Both the position numbers and the translations under genes were made by a program. Below are positions 9,114 through 17,488 of a stretch of DNA of 64,000 nucleotides, one piece after another. Below the pieces are notes generated by a model. It worked only from the letters and a program-made list of their open reading frames with translations. It was not told where the DNA came from and did not search any database. Numbering within the stretch: position 1 is the first letter of the stretch; every line of letters begins with the position of its first letter. Source of the DNA: Mycolicibacterium sp. CBMA 234 (GTDB taxonomy: Bacteria > Actinomycetota > Actinomycetes > Mycobacteriales > Mycobacteriaceae); assembly GCF_009729415.1 (NCBI RefSeq), contig NZ_MPKW01000024.1, forward strand, positions 248,001-312,000, written 5' to 3'.

Positions 9114-10713
9114 AGCCGCTCTCGCTGAGGTGCCCCGCACCCGGATCTGGCAGCCCCGCACCTGGTCGCTGCGGGTCCGACTCCTGGTCACTCAGGTGTT
9201 GCTGTTGGCGATGGTCATCATCGGCGTCGGTGCGGCGACTGAGTTTGCGCTGCAACGCTTTCTGCTGCACCAGCTGGATGATCAGGTGTTGGAGGCGGGG
9301 CGACGCTCGGCCGCGATCTTCGAACTACCGCCCCCGCCGATGGCCCCGCCGCTGACCGGCGGGGTACCGCGGCCTCCCATGGATCCACATTTCCGGATGC
9401 GCTTTGACCCCGAGTCCGGCCCGGGTCCGGGCTTCCTCAACGCTCCCGGGCAGGCTGTCGGCACCATCGGAGCGGTGGTGTTCCACGGTCAGGTCGACGC
9501 CGGCGTCATCATTTCGTCGGGTAGCCGCACCGCGGTAACCACCACGGCCACAAATCAATTGGAGCAGGTGCCGCCGGACCACAAGATCCGCACGATGGAC
9601 CTGGACGGACTGGGTACCTATCGAGTCATCGGCCTGCACCCTCGCCATGGCGGTCCGCAAACCATCGTGACTGGGCTGCCCACCCGCCACGTCGACAACA
9701 CGCTGTTGTGGGTACTCGGCATGTTCTGTGCGGTAGCGGTAGTGGCGTTGCTTGCGGCGGCCCTCGTCGGCGTGTGGATCATCAGGCGCCAACTCGCCCC
9801 GCTGTCACGGGTTACCGCCGCCGCGCGCGACGTCTCCGACCGGGAACTGGACAAGGGTGAAGTGCAGCTGCCGTCGGAGATCGTGCACGTCGACCCGATT
9901 GCCGCGCATACCGAGGTCGGCCAGTTGGGTTCGGCGCTGAACCGCATGCTCGACCGGATCGCCGGCGCACTCGCGGCCCGTCATGCCAGCGAGACTCGGG
10001 TGCGCCAGTTCGTCGCCGACGCCAGCCACGAACTGCGGACGCCGCTCGCCGCAATCCGCGGCTACACCGAACTGGCGCAGCGCAAACGGGACGAGCTCCC
10101 CGCCGACGTGGCGCACGCCATGAACCGCGTCGAGTCCGAAACCGCACGCATGACCCGGTTGGTCGAGGACATGCTGCTGCTGGCCCGGCTCGACGCCGGC
10201 CGTCCGCTGGAGACCGAGACCGTCGACCTGACTCGGCTGGTCGTCGATGCGGTCAGCGATGCGCACATCGCCGGGCCCGATCACGATTGGTCGCTGGACC
10301 TGCCCGACGAGCCCGTCAGCATCGAAGGAGATCCGGCGCGATTGCACCAGGTGCTGGTGAATCTCCTGGCCAATGCCCGCACCCATACTCCGGCAGGGAC
10401 GTCGGTCACCACGTCGCTGTCGAGTGACTCGACCGGCACGGTGATCAGCATCGCCGACGACGGTCCCGGCATTCCGAAGGCATTGCAGCCCGAGGTTTTT
10501 CAGCGGTTCGCCCGCGGAGACTCGTCGCGGTCCCGGCAGGCCGGTAGTACCGGGCTGGGCTTGTCCATCGTCGCGGCGGTGGTGAAAGCGCACGGCGGCA
10601 TCATCACGGTGCAGAGCCGGCCCGGTTCGACGGTGTTCACGGTGCGTCTGCCCGCGGAACCGGTGTCAGCGACTGCACAGCCGGAGCACAGCGTCAGCTC
10701 GACGTCCGCCTAA
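9091..10713 (+). CDS. Membrane sensor histidine kinase with HAMP domain
   Basis: The 540-residue classical sensor kinase has a first membrane segment around residues 28-50. An extracytoplasmic domain of roughly 160 residues follows, opening with a Pro-rich stretch (PPPPMAPPLTGGVPRPP). A second membrane segment lies around 208-232 (FCAVAVVALLAAALVGVWII), then a HAMP linker, and a HisKA domain with His313 in DASHELRTPLAAI. The HATPase domain has its N box (VNLLANARTHTP), G1 (DDGPGIP) and G2 (GSTGLGLSIV). All catalytic motifs are intact. It partners the overlapping regulator upstream. The signal is unknown; the large outer domain fits envelope sensing. Confidence 0.93.
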   Translation: MSSAPRAEAALAEVPRTRIWQPRTWSLRVRLLVTQVLLLAMVIIGVGAATEFALQRFLLHQLDDQVLEAGRRSAAIFELPPPPMAPPLTGGVPRPPMDPHFRMRFDPESGPGPGFLNAPGQAVGTIGAVVFHGQVDAGVIISSGSRTAVTTTATNQLEQVPPDHKIRTMDLDGLGTYRVIGLHPRHGGPQTIVTGLPTRHVDNTLLWVLGMFCAVAVVALLAAALVGVWIIRRQLAPLSRVTAAARDVSDRELDKGEVQLPSEIVHVDPIAAHTEVGQLGSALNRMLDRIAGALAARHASETRVRQFVADASHELRTPLAAIRGYTELAQRKRDELPADVAHAMNRVESETARMTRLVEDMLLLARLDAGRPLETETVDLTRLVVDAVSDAHIAGPDHDWSLDLPDEPVSIEGDPARLHQVLVNLLANARTHTPAGTSVTTSLSSDSTGTVISIADDGPGIPKALQPEVFQRFARGDSSRSRQAGSTGLGLSIVAAVVKAHGGIITVQSRPGSTVFTVRLPAEPVSATAQPEHSVSSTSA

Positions 10714-10736
10714 CCGCCGCTACCAGAATCAGGCTG

Positions 10737-12701
10737 GTGACTCCCATAGTGTTCGACGCCGTCATGGCGCCTGCCGATGCCGACTCGCCGGCCGAGTCGG
10801 GTCCGGCGCCGAAAACCCGTCGCCCAGTAGGGGAGTGGCTCAGGGTTGGGTTATTGCTGGCCGGCACGGCGGTGCTGTACCTGTGGAACCTGTCCGTCAG
10901 CGGGTGGGCCAACAGCTTCTATTCGGCTGCGGCACAAGCCGGATCCACCAATTGGACGGCAATGCTGTTCGGCGCCAGCGACTCCGGCAACGCCATCACC
11001 GTCGACAAGATCCCCGGTGCGCTGTGGGTGACGGACCTTTCGGTGCGGCTGTTCGGTCTCAGTTCGTGGAGCATCCTGGTGCCGCAGGCCCTGATGGGCG
11101 TGACGGCGGTTGGAGTGCTGTATGCCGCAGTGCGCCGGGCCGCGGGGCCTGCCGCGGCCCTGGTGGCCGGCACGGTGTTCGCGCTGACGCCGGTGGCCAC
11201 CTTGATCTTTCGCTTCAACAACCCGGACGCGCTGCTGGTGCTGTTGTTGGTAGTCGCCGCGTATTGCTTGCAACGCGCCTGCGAAAAAGACGCGCACCGC
11301 AAATGGTTGGTCTTGGTGGGTGTCGCCGTCGGGTTCGCGTTCCTGGCCAAGATGATGCAGGCATTCCTGGTGCTGCCGGCATTTGCCACCGCCTACCTGG
11401 TGGCGGGTCCTGCCGCCTCGCTGCGTACGCGACTCGTACGTGTCCTGGGCAGCACGCTGGCCATGGTTGTCTCCGGCGGCTGGTACCTGTTGCTCGTCGA
11501 GCTGTGGCCGACGTCGTCCCGGCCGTATATCGGTGGATCGCAAGATAATTCGATCATCGAGTTGGCGCTGGGCTACAACGGCGTGGGCCGGCTGAGCGGC
11601 GACGAGCCCGGCGGCCTGGGCAACCCGAACTTCGACGTCGGCTGGGACCGGTTGGTCGGCACCAGCATGGGCAGCTATGCGGGATGGCTCCTGCCGGCGG
11701 CTCTCCTCTGCCTGACCGCGGGACTGCTGCTCACCCGGCGCGCACCCCGCACCGATCCGACCAGAGCGGCACTGATCATGTGGGGTGGTTGGCTGCTGTT
11801 CACCGGAGCGATATTCAGCTACGCCAACGGCATCGTGCACCCCTACTACACCGTCGCGCTGGCTCCGGCCATCGGGGCGTGCGTCGGTATCGGATCGATG
11901 CTGTTGTGGCGCAACCGTACTGCGCTATTGGCCCGCATCACGACGGCCGGCGCCGCCTCGGTGACCGTGGCGCTGGCCGCCATGCTGCTGGGCCGCGGTG
12001 GCGGGAATCTGGGGTGGTTGCGCATCGCCTTGCTCATCGTCGGTGCTGTCGCCGTGCTGCTGCTCCTGGCTCCGCCTCGCTTCAGCCCGGTGCGACTGGT
12101 CGTCGCCGCCACGGTGTTGGCGTGCCTGGCCGGACCGACCGCGTATTCGATTGCCACTGCCGCTGTTTCGCACACCGGGGCGATGCCGTCGGTGGGCCCG
12201 CCCGGTGCACACACAGGCTGGGGTCCGCCCGGTGGGCACGGACCGCGCCCCGGTGGTCATGGCCCACGGCCTGGCGGATCCGGGATGGGCTGGGGCCGCA
12301 AACCGGGCGGCGGTCTGCTGGACTCGCCGGCGCCCAGTGCAGGTTTGACGACGCTGTTGACCGGCGATGCCACGCAGTACCGCTGGGCCGCCGCCGTGAT
12401 CGGTTCGAACAATGCCGCCGGCTATCAATTGGCGGCCCGCGTCCCCGTGATGGCGGTCGGCGGCTTCAACGGCACCGATCCGTCGCCGACCTTGGCGCAG
12501 TTCCAGCAGTACGTTGCCGCAGGCCAGATCCACTACTTCATCGACGGCGACGTCAGGATGGGTTGGGGATCTCAAGGCCAGGACAGCGGCAGCCAGGAAT
12601 CTCAACAGATCGCGACCTGGGTCAGCGCCCACTTTGCGCCCACCACGGTCGACGGCACCGTGGTCTACGACCTGTCCCACCCGGCAGCCCGAAACACATA
12701 G
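10737..12701 (+). CDS. GT39/ArnT-family membrane glycosyltransferase (copy 1)
   Basis: The 654-residue polytopic protein belongs to the GT39/ArnT-like superfamily that uses polyprenyl-phosphate sugars. After the first membrane segment, the outer loop carries the acidic and aromatic pattern GWANSFYSAAAQAG, GNAITVDKIPGALW and the conserved RFNNPDALLVLLL. About twelve membrane segments follow. The C-terminal third is a soluble outer domain that opens with a Gly/Pro/His-rich stretch containing two copies of GGHGPRP (12232-12275). Start GTG 10737 is tentative; ATG 10764 is also possible. It is a clear paralogue of the gene at 14050, sharing these motifs and the ending TLAQF.QYV..G.IHYFI. It lies 23 bases after the kinase gene, so probably one operon. 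The acceptor is unknown. Confidence 0.88.
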   Translation: MTPIVFDAVMAPADADSPAESGPAPKTRRPVGEWLRVGLLLAGTAVLYLWNLSVSGWANSFYSAAAQAGSTNWTAMLFGASDSGNAITVDKIPGALWVTDLSVRLFGLSSWSILVPQALMGVTAVGVLYAAVRRAAGPAAALVAGTVFALTPVATLIFRFNNPDALLVLLLVVAAYCLQRACEKDAHRKWLVLVGVAVGFAFLAKMMQAFLVLPAFATAYLVAGPAASLRTRLVRVLGSTLAMVVSGGWYLLLVELWPTSSRPYIGGSQDNSIIELALGYNGVGRLSGDEPGGLGNPNFDVGWDRLVGTSMGSYAGWLLPAALLCLTAGLLLTRRAPRTDPTRAALIMWGGWLLFTGAIFSYANGIVHPYYTVALAPAIGACVGIGSMLLWRNRTALLARITTAGAASVTVALAAMLLGRGGGNLGWLRIALLIVGAVAVLLLLAPPRFSPVRLVVAATVLACLAGPTAYSIATAAVSHTGAMPSVGPPGAHTGWGPPGGHGPRPGGHGPRPGGSGMGWGRKPGGGLLDSPAPSAGLTTLLTGDATQYRWAAAVIGSNNAAGYQLAARVPVMAVGGFNGTDPSPTLAQFQQYVAAGQIHYFIDGDVRMGWGSQGQDSGSQESQQIATWVSAHFAPTTVDGTVVYDLSHPAARNT

Positions 12702-12757
12702 CTTGTCCATAGCTTCACCCCATGGCGGGCTAAAGCTACGACTCGAATATTGGTGAC

Positions 12758-14014
12758 ATGACAAACCTGCTCGAGGGCGACACGGAGCCCCGCTTCGCCA
12801 CCCGCCAGAACGCCGCCGCTGCCGCCCAGGCCGCTGGCGTCCCGGTCCTGGACGTGGTGGTGCCCGTCTACAACGAGCAGGTTGCTCTTCCCGGCTGCAT
12901 CCGCCGGCTGCATCACCACCTGGAGGAGAACTTCCCCTACCCGGTGCAGATCACCATCGCCGACAACGCCAGCATCGACGACACCCCGCAGGTCGCCGCC
13001 GAGCTGGCCCTCGAATTCGACAACGTCCGCGTCGTCCGCCTGGAGCTCAAGGGCCGCGGCCGGGCTCTGCACGAGGTGTGGTCGCACTCGCCGTCCCCGG
13101 TGCTGGTCTACATGGACGTCGACCTTTCCACCGACCTGGCGGCGCTCGGGCCGCTGGTGGCGCCGCTGATCTCGGGCCACTCGGACCTGGCCATCGGCAC
13201 GCGGCTGGCCCGCAGCTCGCGGGTGGTGCGTGGGCCGAAGCGCGAGTTCATCTCCCGCTGCTACAACCTGATCCTGCGCAGTGCGCTGGCGGCCAAGTTC
13301 TCCGACGCCCAGTGCGGCTTCAAGGCCATCCGGTCCGACGTCGCCAAGGCGCTGCTGCCGCTGGTCGAGGACACCGGCTGGTTCTTCGATACCGAACTGC
13401 TGGTGCTGGCCGAGCGCACGGGCCTGCGCATCCACGAAGTGCCCGTCGACTGGGTCGACGACCCTGACAGCCGGGTGGACATCGTCGCCACCGCCGCCGC
13501 CGACCTCAAGGGTGTCGGCCGGCTGCTGCGCGGCTTCGCCAACGGCTCCATCCCGGTGAACACCATTGCGGCTCAGCTGGGTTCGTCGACCAAGGCGGCC
13601 GCGCCCGGTTCGCTGCTGCGGCAGGTCGTCCGGTTCGGCGCCATCGGTGTCACCTCGACGCTGGCCTACCTCCTGCTGTTCTCGCTGATGCAGGCGCCGT
13701 TCGGGGCACAGACCGCCAACCTGGTGGCACTGCTCATCACCGCGATCGCCAACACCGCCGCCAACCGGCGCTTCACCTTCGGGATCAGTGGCGGCGGCGC
13801 GGCCAGCGCCACCCGGCATCAGTTCGAAGGGCTCATCGTCTTCGGTATCGCCCTGGCGATCACCAGTGGCTCACTGGCTGGACTGCATGTCTTCGCCCCG
13901 CATGCCCACCACCTGCTTGAGTTGAGCGTGCTGGTGCTGGCCAACCTGGTCGCGACCGCGGTGCGGTTCGTGCTGCTGCGCGGCTGGGTGTTCCACCCGC
14001 GCCGGTCCGCCTGA
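12758..14014 (+). CDS. Bifunctional GT2 glycosyltransferase / GtrA-family protein
   Basis: The 418-residue product has two parts. Residues 20-250 are a family 2 glycosyltransferase of the dolichyl/polyprenyl-phosphate sugar synthase type (VVVPVYNEQVALPGCIRRL, DNASIDDTP, the DxD-like YMDVDLSTDL, LAIGTRLARSSRVVRGPKRE). Residues about 285-415 are a GtrA-like domain of four membrane segments (QVVRFGAIGVTSTLAYLLL, NTAANRRFTFG). The predicted reactions are charging polyprenyl phosphate with a sugar at the inner face and moving or anchoring the product in the membrane. It sits between two GT39 enzymes that would use such a donor. The fused architecture is common in actinobacteria; the sugar cannot be read from sequence. 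Confidence 0.9.
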   Translation: MTNLLEGDTEPRFATRQNAAAAAQAAGVPVLDVVVPVYNEQVALPGCIRRLHHHLEENFPYPVQITIADNASIDDTPQVAAELALEFDNVRVVRLELKGRGRALHEVWSHSPSPVLVYMDVDLSTDLAALGPLVAPLISGHSDLAIGTRLARSSRVVRGPKREFISRCYNLILRSALAAKFSDAQCGFKAIRSDVAKALLPLVEDTGWFFDTELLVLAERTGLRIHEVPVDWVDDPDSRVDIVATAAADLKGVGRLLRGFANGSIPVNTIAAQLGSSTKAAAPGSLLRQVVRFGAIGVTSTLAYLLLFSLMQAPFGAQTANLVALLITAIANTAANRRFTFGISGGGAASATRHQFEGLIVFGIALAITSGSLAGLHVFAPHAHHLLELSVLVLANLVATAVRFVLLRGWVFHPRRSA

Positions 14015-14049
14015 CCCGTTACCCCGCACCGTCCCGAGGAGACTGACCT

Positions 14050-15936
14050 GTGACCGCCGTGACCACTGCTGTGCCCAGCACCGATCGCCCGTCGGTTATC
14101 CGGCGGGTGTGGTCGGTCTGGACCCGGCCAGTCTGGGAACGGACGGCGCTGCTGGCATTGCTGGCCGGGACCGCGGTGCTGTACCTGTGGGCGCTCGGTT
14201 CGTCGGGTTGGGCCAACTCGTACTACGCCGCCGCGGCCCAGGCCGGTACCCAGAACTGGGAGGCGCTGCTGTTCGGGTCGTTCGATGCGGGCAACGCCAT
14301 CACCGTGGACAAGCCGCCGGCCGCCATGTGGCTGATGGGCCTGTCTGGCCGGCTGTTCGGATTCAGCGCCTTCAGCATGCTGTTGCCGCAGGCGCTCATG
14401 GGCGTGGCCGCCGTGGCGATGCTCTACGCGACGGTCCGCCGCACCAGCGGCGCGGCCGCGGGACTGCTGGCCGGACTGGTGCTGGCGGTGACTCCCGTTG
14501 CGGCACTGATGTTCCGGTTCAACAATCCCGACGCGCTCTTGGTGCTGCTGCTCATCACCGCGGCCTACTGCACGGTGCGCGCGATTCAGTCCACAGAATT
14601 CGCCGCGTCCGCCCGGTGGATGACGCTGACCGGCGTGGTCGTCGGCTTCGCTTTCCTGACCAAGATGCTGCAGGCCTTTCTGCCGGTGCCCGCACTGGCG
14701 CTGGCGTTTCTGATCGCGGCGCCGTTCGGGCTGGGACGCCGGATCGGTGCGCTGCTGATGTCTGGTGTCGCCCTGGTGATCTCGGCCGGTTGGTACATCG
14801 CGCTGGTCAGCCTGTGGCCTGCCGACGCACGTCCCTACATCGCCGGGTCCACCGATAACAGCCTGCTGCAATTGGCCTTGGGCTACAACGGCATTGAGCG
14901 CATCACCGGCGGTGACGGTCCGGGCGGACCAATGCGGGACAGCCTGTTCTTCGGCGGGCACGCCGGCATCACTCGACTGTTTGGCCCGTCGATGGGCGTT
15001 GAGGTGTCGTGGTTGCTGCCCGTGGCCTTGATCGGCCTGTTGCTGCTGCTGTGGTCCAGCTTCCGCGCTCCGCGCACCAACCTTTTCCGTGCCGGGGTAT
15101 TGCTCTGGGGCGGTTGGCTTTTGGTGACCGGTGTGGTGTTCAGCTTCATGGACGGCACGGTGCACCCGTACTACAACATCGCGTTGGCGCCGGCGGTCGC
15201 CGCACTCGTCGGCATGACGGTGGCGCACCTGTGGCAGCGTCGGGACCGGCTGTCGGGGCGCCTGCCGCTCGCGCTGCTGTTGACGGTGTCGGGCGCCTGG
15301 GCCTTCGCATTGCTGTCCCGGACCCCGGACTGGATGCCGGCGCTGCGCTGGTCCGTGGCGGTGGTGGCGGTTTTGGCCGCGGTGGCCATCGCGGTGGCCG
15401 GCGGCCGTTCTGGCCGGTTGCCGGCGGTCATTGCCGCCGTCGCGATCGTCGCAGGCCTGGCCGGGTCGGCGTCATTCGCGCTGTACAACGTGGCCCAAGG
15501 ACACAGCAGTGGTCCCGGTTCGATGTCCGGTCCGCCGCGGCCCGGAGGTGACGAGTGGCCGGGCGGCGGGCATGGCGGCCCCGGGAATAGCGGCCCCAAT
15601 CCGGACCTGGAGAACCTGATCCGTGGTGCCAATAACCGTTGGGCGGCAGCGACTATCGGGTCCTTCCAGGCCGGTGACCTGGAATTGAGCACCGGCAAGT
15701 CGCTGATGGCGATCGGTGGCTTCTCCGGCGGCGACAACTCACCGACCTTGGCGCAGTTCCGGCAGTACGTCGAGGACGGCGCGGTGCACTACTTCATCGT
15801 CAGCGATCACAAGCGCGGTCCCGGACCAGGAAGTCCTCGGGGGAGTGGCGTGGAGATCACTGAGTGGGTCACTGCACACTTCGCCAAGCTCGATGTCGGC
15901 GGCACGACGGTCTACGACCTCGAAGCGCCACGTTGA
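14050..15936 (+). CDS. GT39/ArnT-family membrane glycosyltransferase (copy 2)
   Basis: This 628-residue paralogue of the gene at 10737 shows the same order of motifs: GWANSYYAAAAQAG, GNAITVDKPPAAMWLMG, RFNNPDALLVLLL, a long series of membrane segments, and an outer C-terminal domain introduced by a Gly/Pro-rich linker (PPRPGGDEWPGGGHGGPG). The two copies differ most in the linker, while the membrane core and the end (TLAQFRQYVEDGAVHYFI) are well kept. The start GTG 14050 follows GAGGAGACTG, a reasonable ribosome site. It ends 14 bases from the convergent thioesterase gene. The likely role is transferring a sugar from the polyprenyl-phosphate donor to an envelope acceptor; the specificity is unknown. 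Confidence 0.9.
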   Translation: MTAVTTAVPSTDRPSVIRRVWSVWTRPVWERTALLALLAGTAVLYLWALGSSGWANSYYAAAAQAGTQNWEALLFGSFDAGNAITVDKPPAAMWLMGLSGRLFGFSAFSMLLPQALMGVAAVAMLYATVRRTSGAAAGLLAGLVLAVTPVAALMFRFNNPDALLVLLLITAAYCTVRAIQSTEFAASARWMTLTGVVVGFAFLTKMLQAFLPVPALALAFLIAAPFGLGRRIGALLMSGVALVISAGWYIALVSLWPADARPYIAGSTDNSLLQLALGYNGIERITGGDGPGGPMRDSLFFGGHAGITRLFGPSMGVEVSWLLPVALIGLLLLLWSSFRAPRTNLFRAGVLLWGGWLLVTGVVFSFMDGTVHPYYNIALAPAVAALVGMTVAHLWQRRDRLSGRLPLALLLTVSGAWAFALLSRTPDWMPALRWSVAVVAVLAAVAIAVAGGRSGRLPAVIAAVAIVAGLAGSASFALYNVAQGHSSGPGSMSGPPRPGGDEWPGGGHGGPGNSGPNPDLENLIRGANNRWAAATIGSFQAGDLELSTGKSLMAIGGFSGGDNSPTLAQFRQYVEDGAVHYFIVSDHKRGPGPGSPRGSGVEITEWVTAHFAKLDVGGTTVYDLEAPR

Positions 15937-15949
15937 TATCAACGACTGG

Positions 15950-16363
15950 TCAGCCGATCTTGTAGGTCCCGACGGCCTTGGCCACTGGGTCACCGGCCGG
16001 AGTCGAAACCTCAACTTCGCAGTGCACCAAGGACTTTCCTCGGTGCAGTACGCGGCCGACGCCGATCAGGTCGGTCGATCGGGCGGGCGCCAGGTACTGC
16101 ACCGACATCGAGATCGTCACGCCGCGCAGCGATTCGGGCGCGCGTTCGGTAGCCCACGCCGCAGCCATGAGGGTGACGTCGGCCAGAGCGGCGATCGCGC
16201 CGCCGTGCACCATGTCGGCGAGGGTGACGTTGGACGGATCCCACGGCATCCGCAATCGGACCTCGGGAGCGTCAAGCACTTCGGTGACGATGCCCAGCTT
16301 GGCGACCAGCGGTGACTGCGGGATGAATTGCGCCATGACTTCGGCGCCCGTTTGTGGGCTCAT
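15950..16363 (-). CDS. PaaI-type hotdog-fold thioesterase
   Basis: The 137-residue protein has the hotdog thioesterase core. The key stretch is MVHGGAIAALADVTLMAAAW, the PaaI/YbgC pattern in which a HGG turn starts the long central helix carrying an acidic residue (Asp). Downstream strands (VTISMSVQYLAPAR, GKSLVHCEVEV, PVAKAVGTYKI) complete the fold. It should hydrolyse acyl- or aroyl-CoA thioesters in the cytosol. The substrate is unknown. It is divergent from cysD, with 176 bases between the two starts. Confidence 0.88.
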   Translation of the reverse strand: MSPQTGAEVMAQFIPQSPLVAKLGIVTEVLDAPEVRLRMPWDPSNVTLADMVHGGAIAALADVTLMAAAWATERAPESLRGVTISMSVQYLAPARSTDLIGVGRVLHRGKSLVHCEVEVSTPAGDPVAKAVGTYKIG

Positions 16364-16460
16364 GCCGTCGAAGTCTGCGCTCGGCTGTGCGTCGGTTCAA
16401 TTACCTGGCAGGTAGTGAGGGCCGCTTGTCCCGATCAGCGGGCAGGGCGTTGCAAGACCA

Positions 16461-16489
16461 TTGACACCGCAGCTCGGTCACCGTAAATT
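16461..16489 (+). promoter_or_regulatory. Predicted sigma-A-type promoter of cysD operon
   Basis: TTGACA at 16461-16466 and TAAATT at 16484-16489 are separated by exactly 17 bases, an excellent match to the mycobacterial housekeeping consensus. The expected transcription start is about seven bases after the -10 element, at or next to A16496. That base is the first base of an ATG, so the message may be leaderless. Two copies of GTTCTA (16499-16504 and 16515-16520) lie just downstream and could be part of an operator. This is a pattern match with no experimental support. Confidence 0.65.
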
Positions 16490-16495
16490 CTCACC

Positions 16496-16543
16496 ATGGT
16501 TCTAATCTTGACCAGTTCTACCAACTTTACGGGGAAACGATGA
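16496..16543 (+). CDS. Predicted 15-codon leader ORF upstream of cysD
   Basis: ATG 16496 opens a frame for 15 residues (MVLILTSSTNFTGKR) ending at TGA 16541-16543. The stop overlaps the cysD start codon (ATG 16540) as ATGA, so a ribosome finishing this ORF would be placed to start cysD. No Shine-Dalgarno sequence precedes it. The predicted promoter places the transcript start at or within a base of the ATG, which suits leaderless translation, common in mycobacteria. It contains Thr and Ser but no Cys or Met, so it does not look like the polycysteine attenuator peptides reported in mycobacteria. Translation is inferred. Confidence 0.5.
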   Translation: MVLILTSSTNFTGKR

Positions 16544-17487
16544 CCGTCACTCCCGACGCCGCTGAGGCGTCCAAGGTGGACCAACGGGCCGCCAAGTATG
16601 AATTGAGCCATCTGCGATCGCTGGAGGCCGAGGCCATCCACATCATTCGCGAGGTCGCGGCCGAGTTCGAGCGGCCCGTGCTGCTGTTCTCCGGCGGCAA
16701 GGACTCCATCGTGATGCTGCACCTGGCCATCAAGGCGTTCGCGCCGGGCCGGCTGCCGTTCCCGGTTATGCACGTCGACACCGGGCACAACTTCGAACAG
16801 GTGATCGCCACCCGCGACGCCCTGGTCGAGAAGCACAACCTGCGCCTCGTCGTGGCCAGCGTCCAAGAAGACATCGACGCCGGACGCGTCGTCGACAATG
16901 GCCCGTCGCGCAACCCGCTGCAGACCGTGTCGCTACTGCGCGGCATTCGCGAGAACAAGTTCGACGCCGCCTTCGGTGGCGCCCGCCGTGACGAAGAGAA
17001 GGCCCGCGCCAAGGAGCGCGTCTTCAGCTTCCGTGACGAGTTCGGTCAGTGGGACCCCAAGAACCAGCGCCCCGAGCTGTGGAACCTGTACAACGGCCGG
17101 CACCGTAAGGGCGAGCACATCCGTGCCTTCCCGATCTCGAACTGGACCGAGTACGACATCTGGGCCTACATCGGCACCGAGGAGATCGAGCTGCCGAGCA
17201 TCTACTACGCGCACGAGCGCCAGGTCTTCGAGCGCGACGGCATGCTGCTGGCGGTGCACGAATACCTCAAGCCGCGCGAGGACGAGCCGGTGATCACCAA
17301 GACTGTGCGGTTCCGCACCGTCGGTGACGTCACCTGCACCGGTTGCGTCGAGTCGGAGGCTTCGACTGTCGAAGAAGTCATCGCCGAGACCGCGGTGTCC
17401 CGACTGACCGAGCGCGGCGCGACCCGCGCAGATGACCGGATTTCTGAGGCCGGTATGGAAGACCGCAAGCGGGAAGGCTACTTCTGA
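16540..17487 (+). CDS. cysD: Sulfate adenylyltransferase subunit 2
   Basis: The 315-residue CysD belongs to the PAPS reductase/ATP-PP-loop family. The PP-loop SGGKDSIVML (about residues 51-60) binds ATP, and VMHVDTGHNFEQV, GARRDEEKARAKERVFSFRD and the C-terminal zinc-less tail CTGCVESEA follow the CysD pattern. With CysN it forms ATP sulfurylase, making adenosine 5'-phosphosulfate from ATP and sulfate, the first step of assimilatory sulfate activation. It is the first full gene of the cysD-cysNC-cysQ operon. The start is fixed by the overlap with the short leader ORF and by similarity of length to other CysD proteins. Confidence 0.96.
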   Translation: MTVTPDAAEASKVDQRAAKYELSHLRSLEAEAIHIIREVAAEFERPVLLFSGGKDSIVMLHLAIKAFAPGRLPFPVMHVDTGHNFEQVIATRDALVEKHNLRLVVASVQEDIDAGRVVDNGPSRNPLQTVSLLRGIRENKFDAAFGGARRDEEKARAKERVFSFRDEFGQWDPKNQRPELWNLYNGRHRKGEHIRAFPISNWTEYDIWAYIGTEEIELPSIYYAHERQVFERDGMLLAVHEYLKPREDEPVITKTVRFRTVGDVTCTGCVESEASTVEEVIAETAVSRLTERGATRADDRISEAGMEDRKREGYF

Positions 17488-17488
17488 T

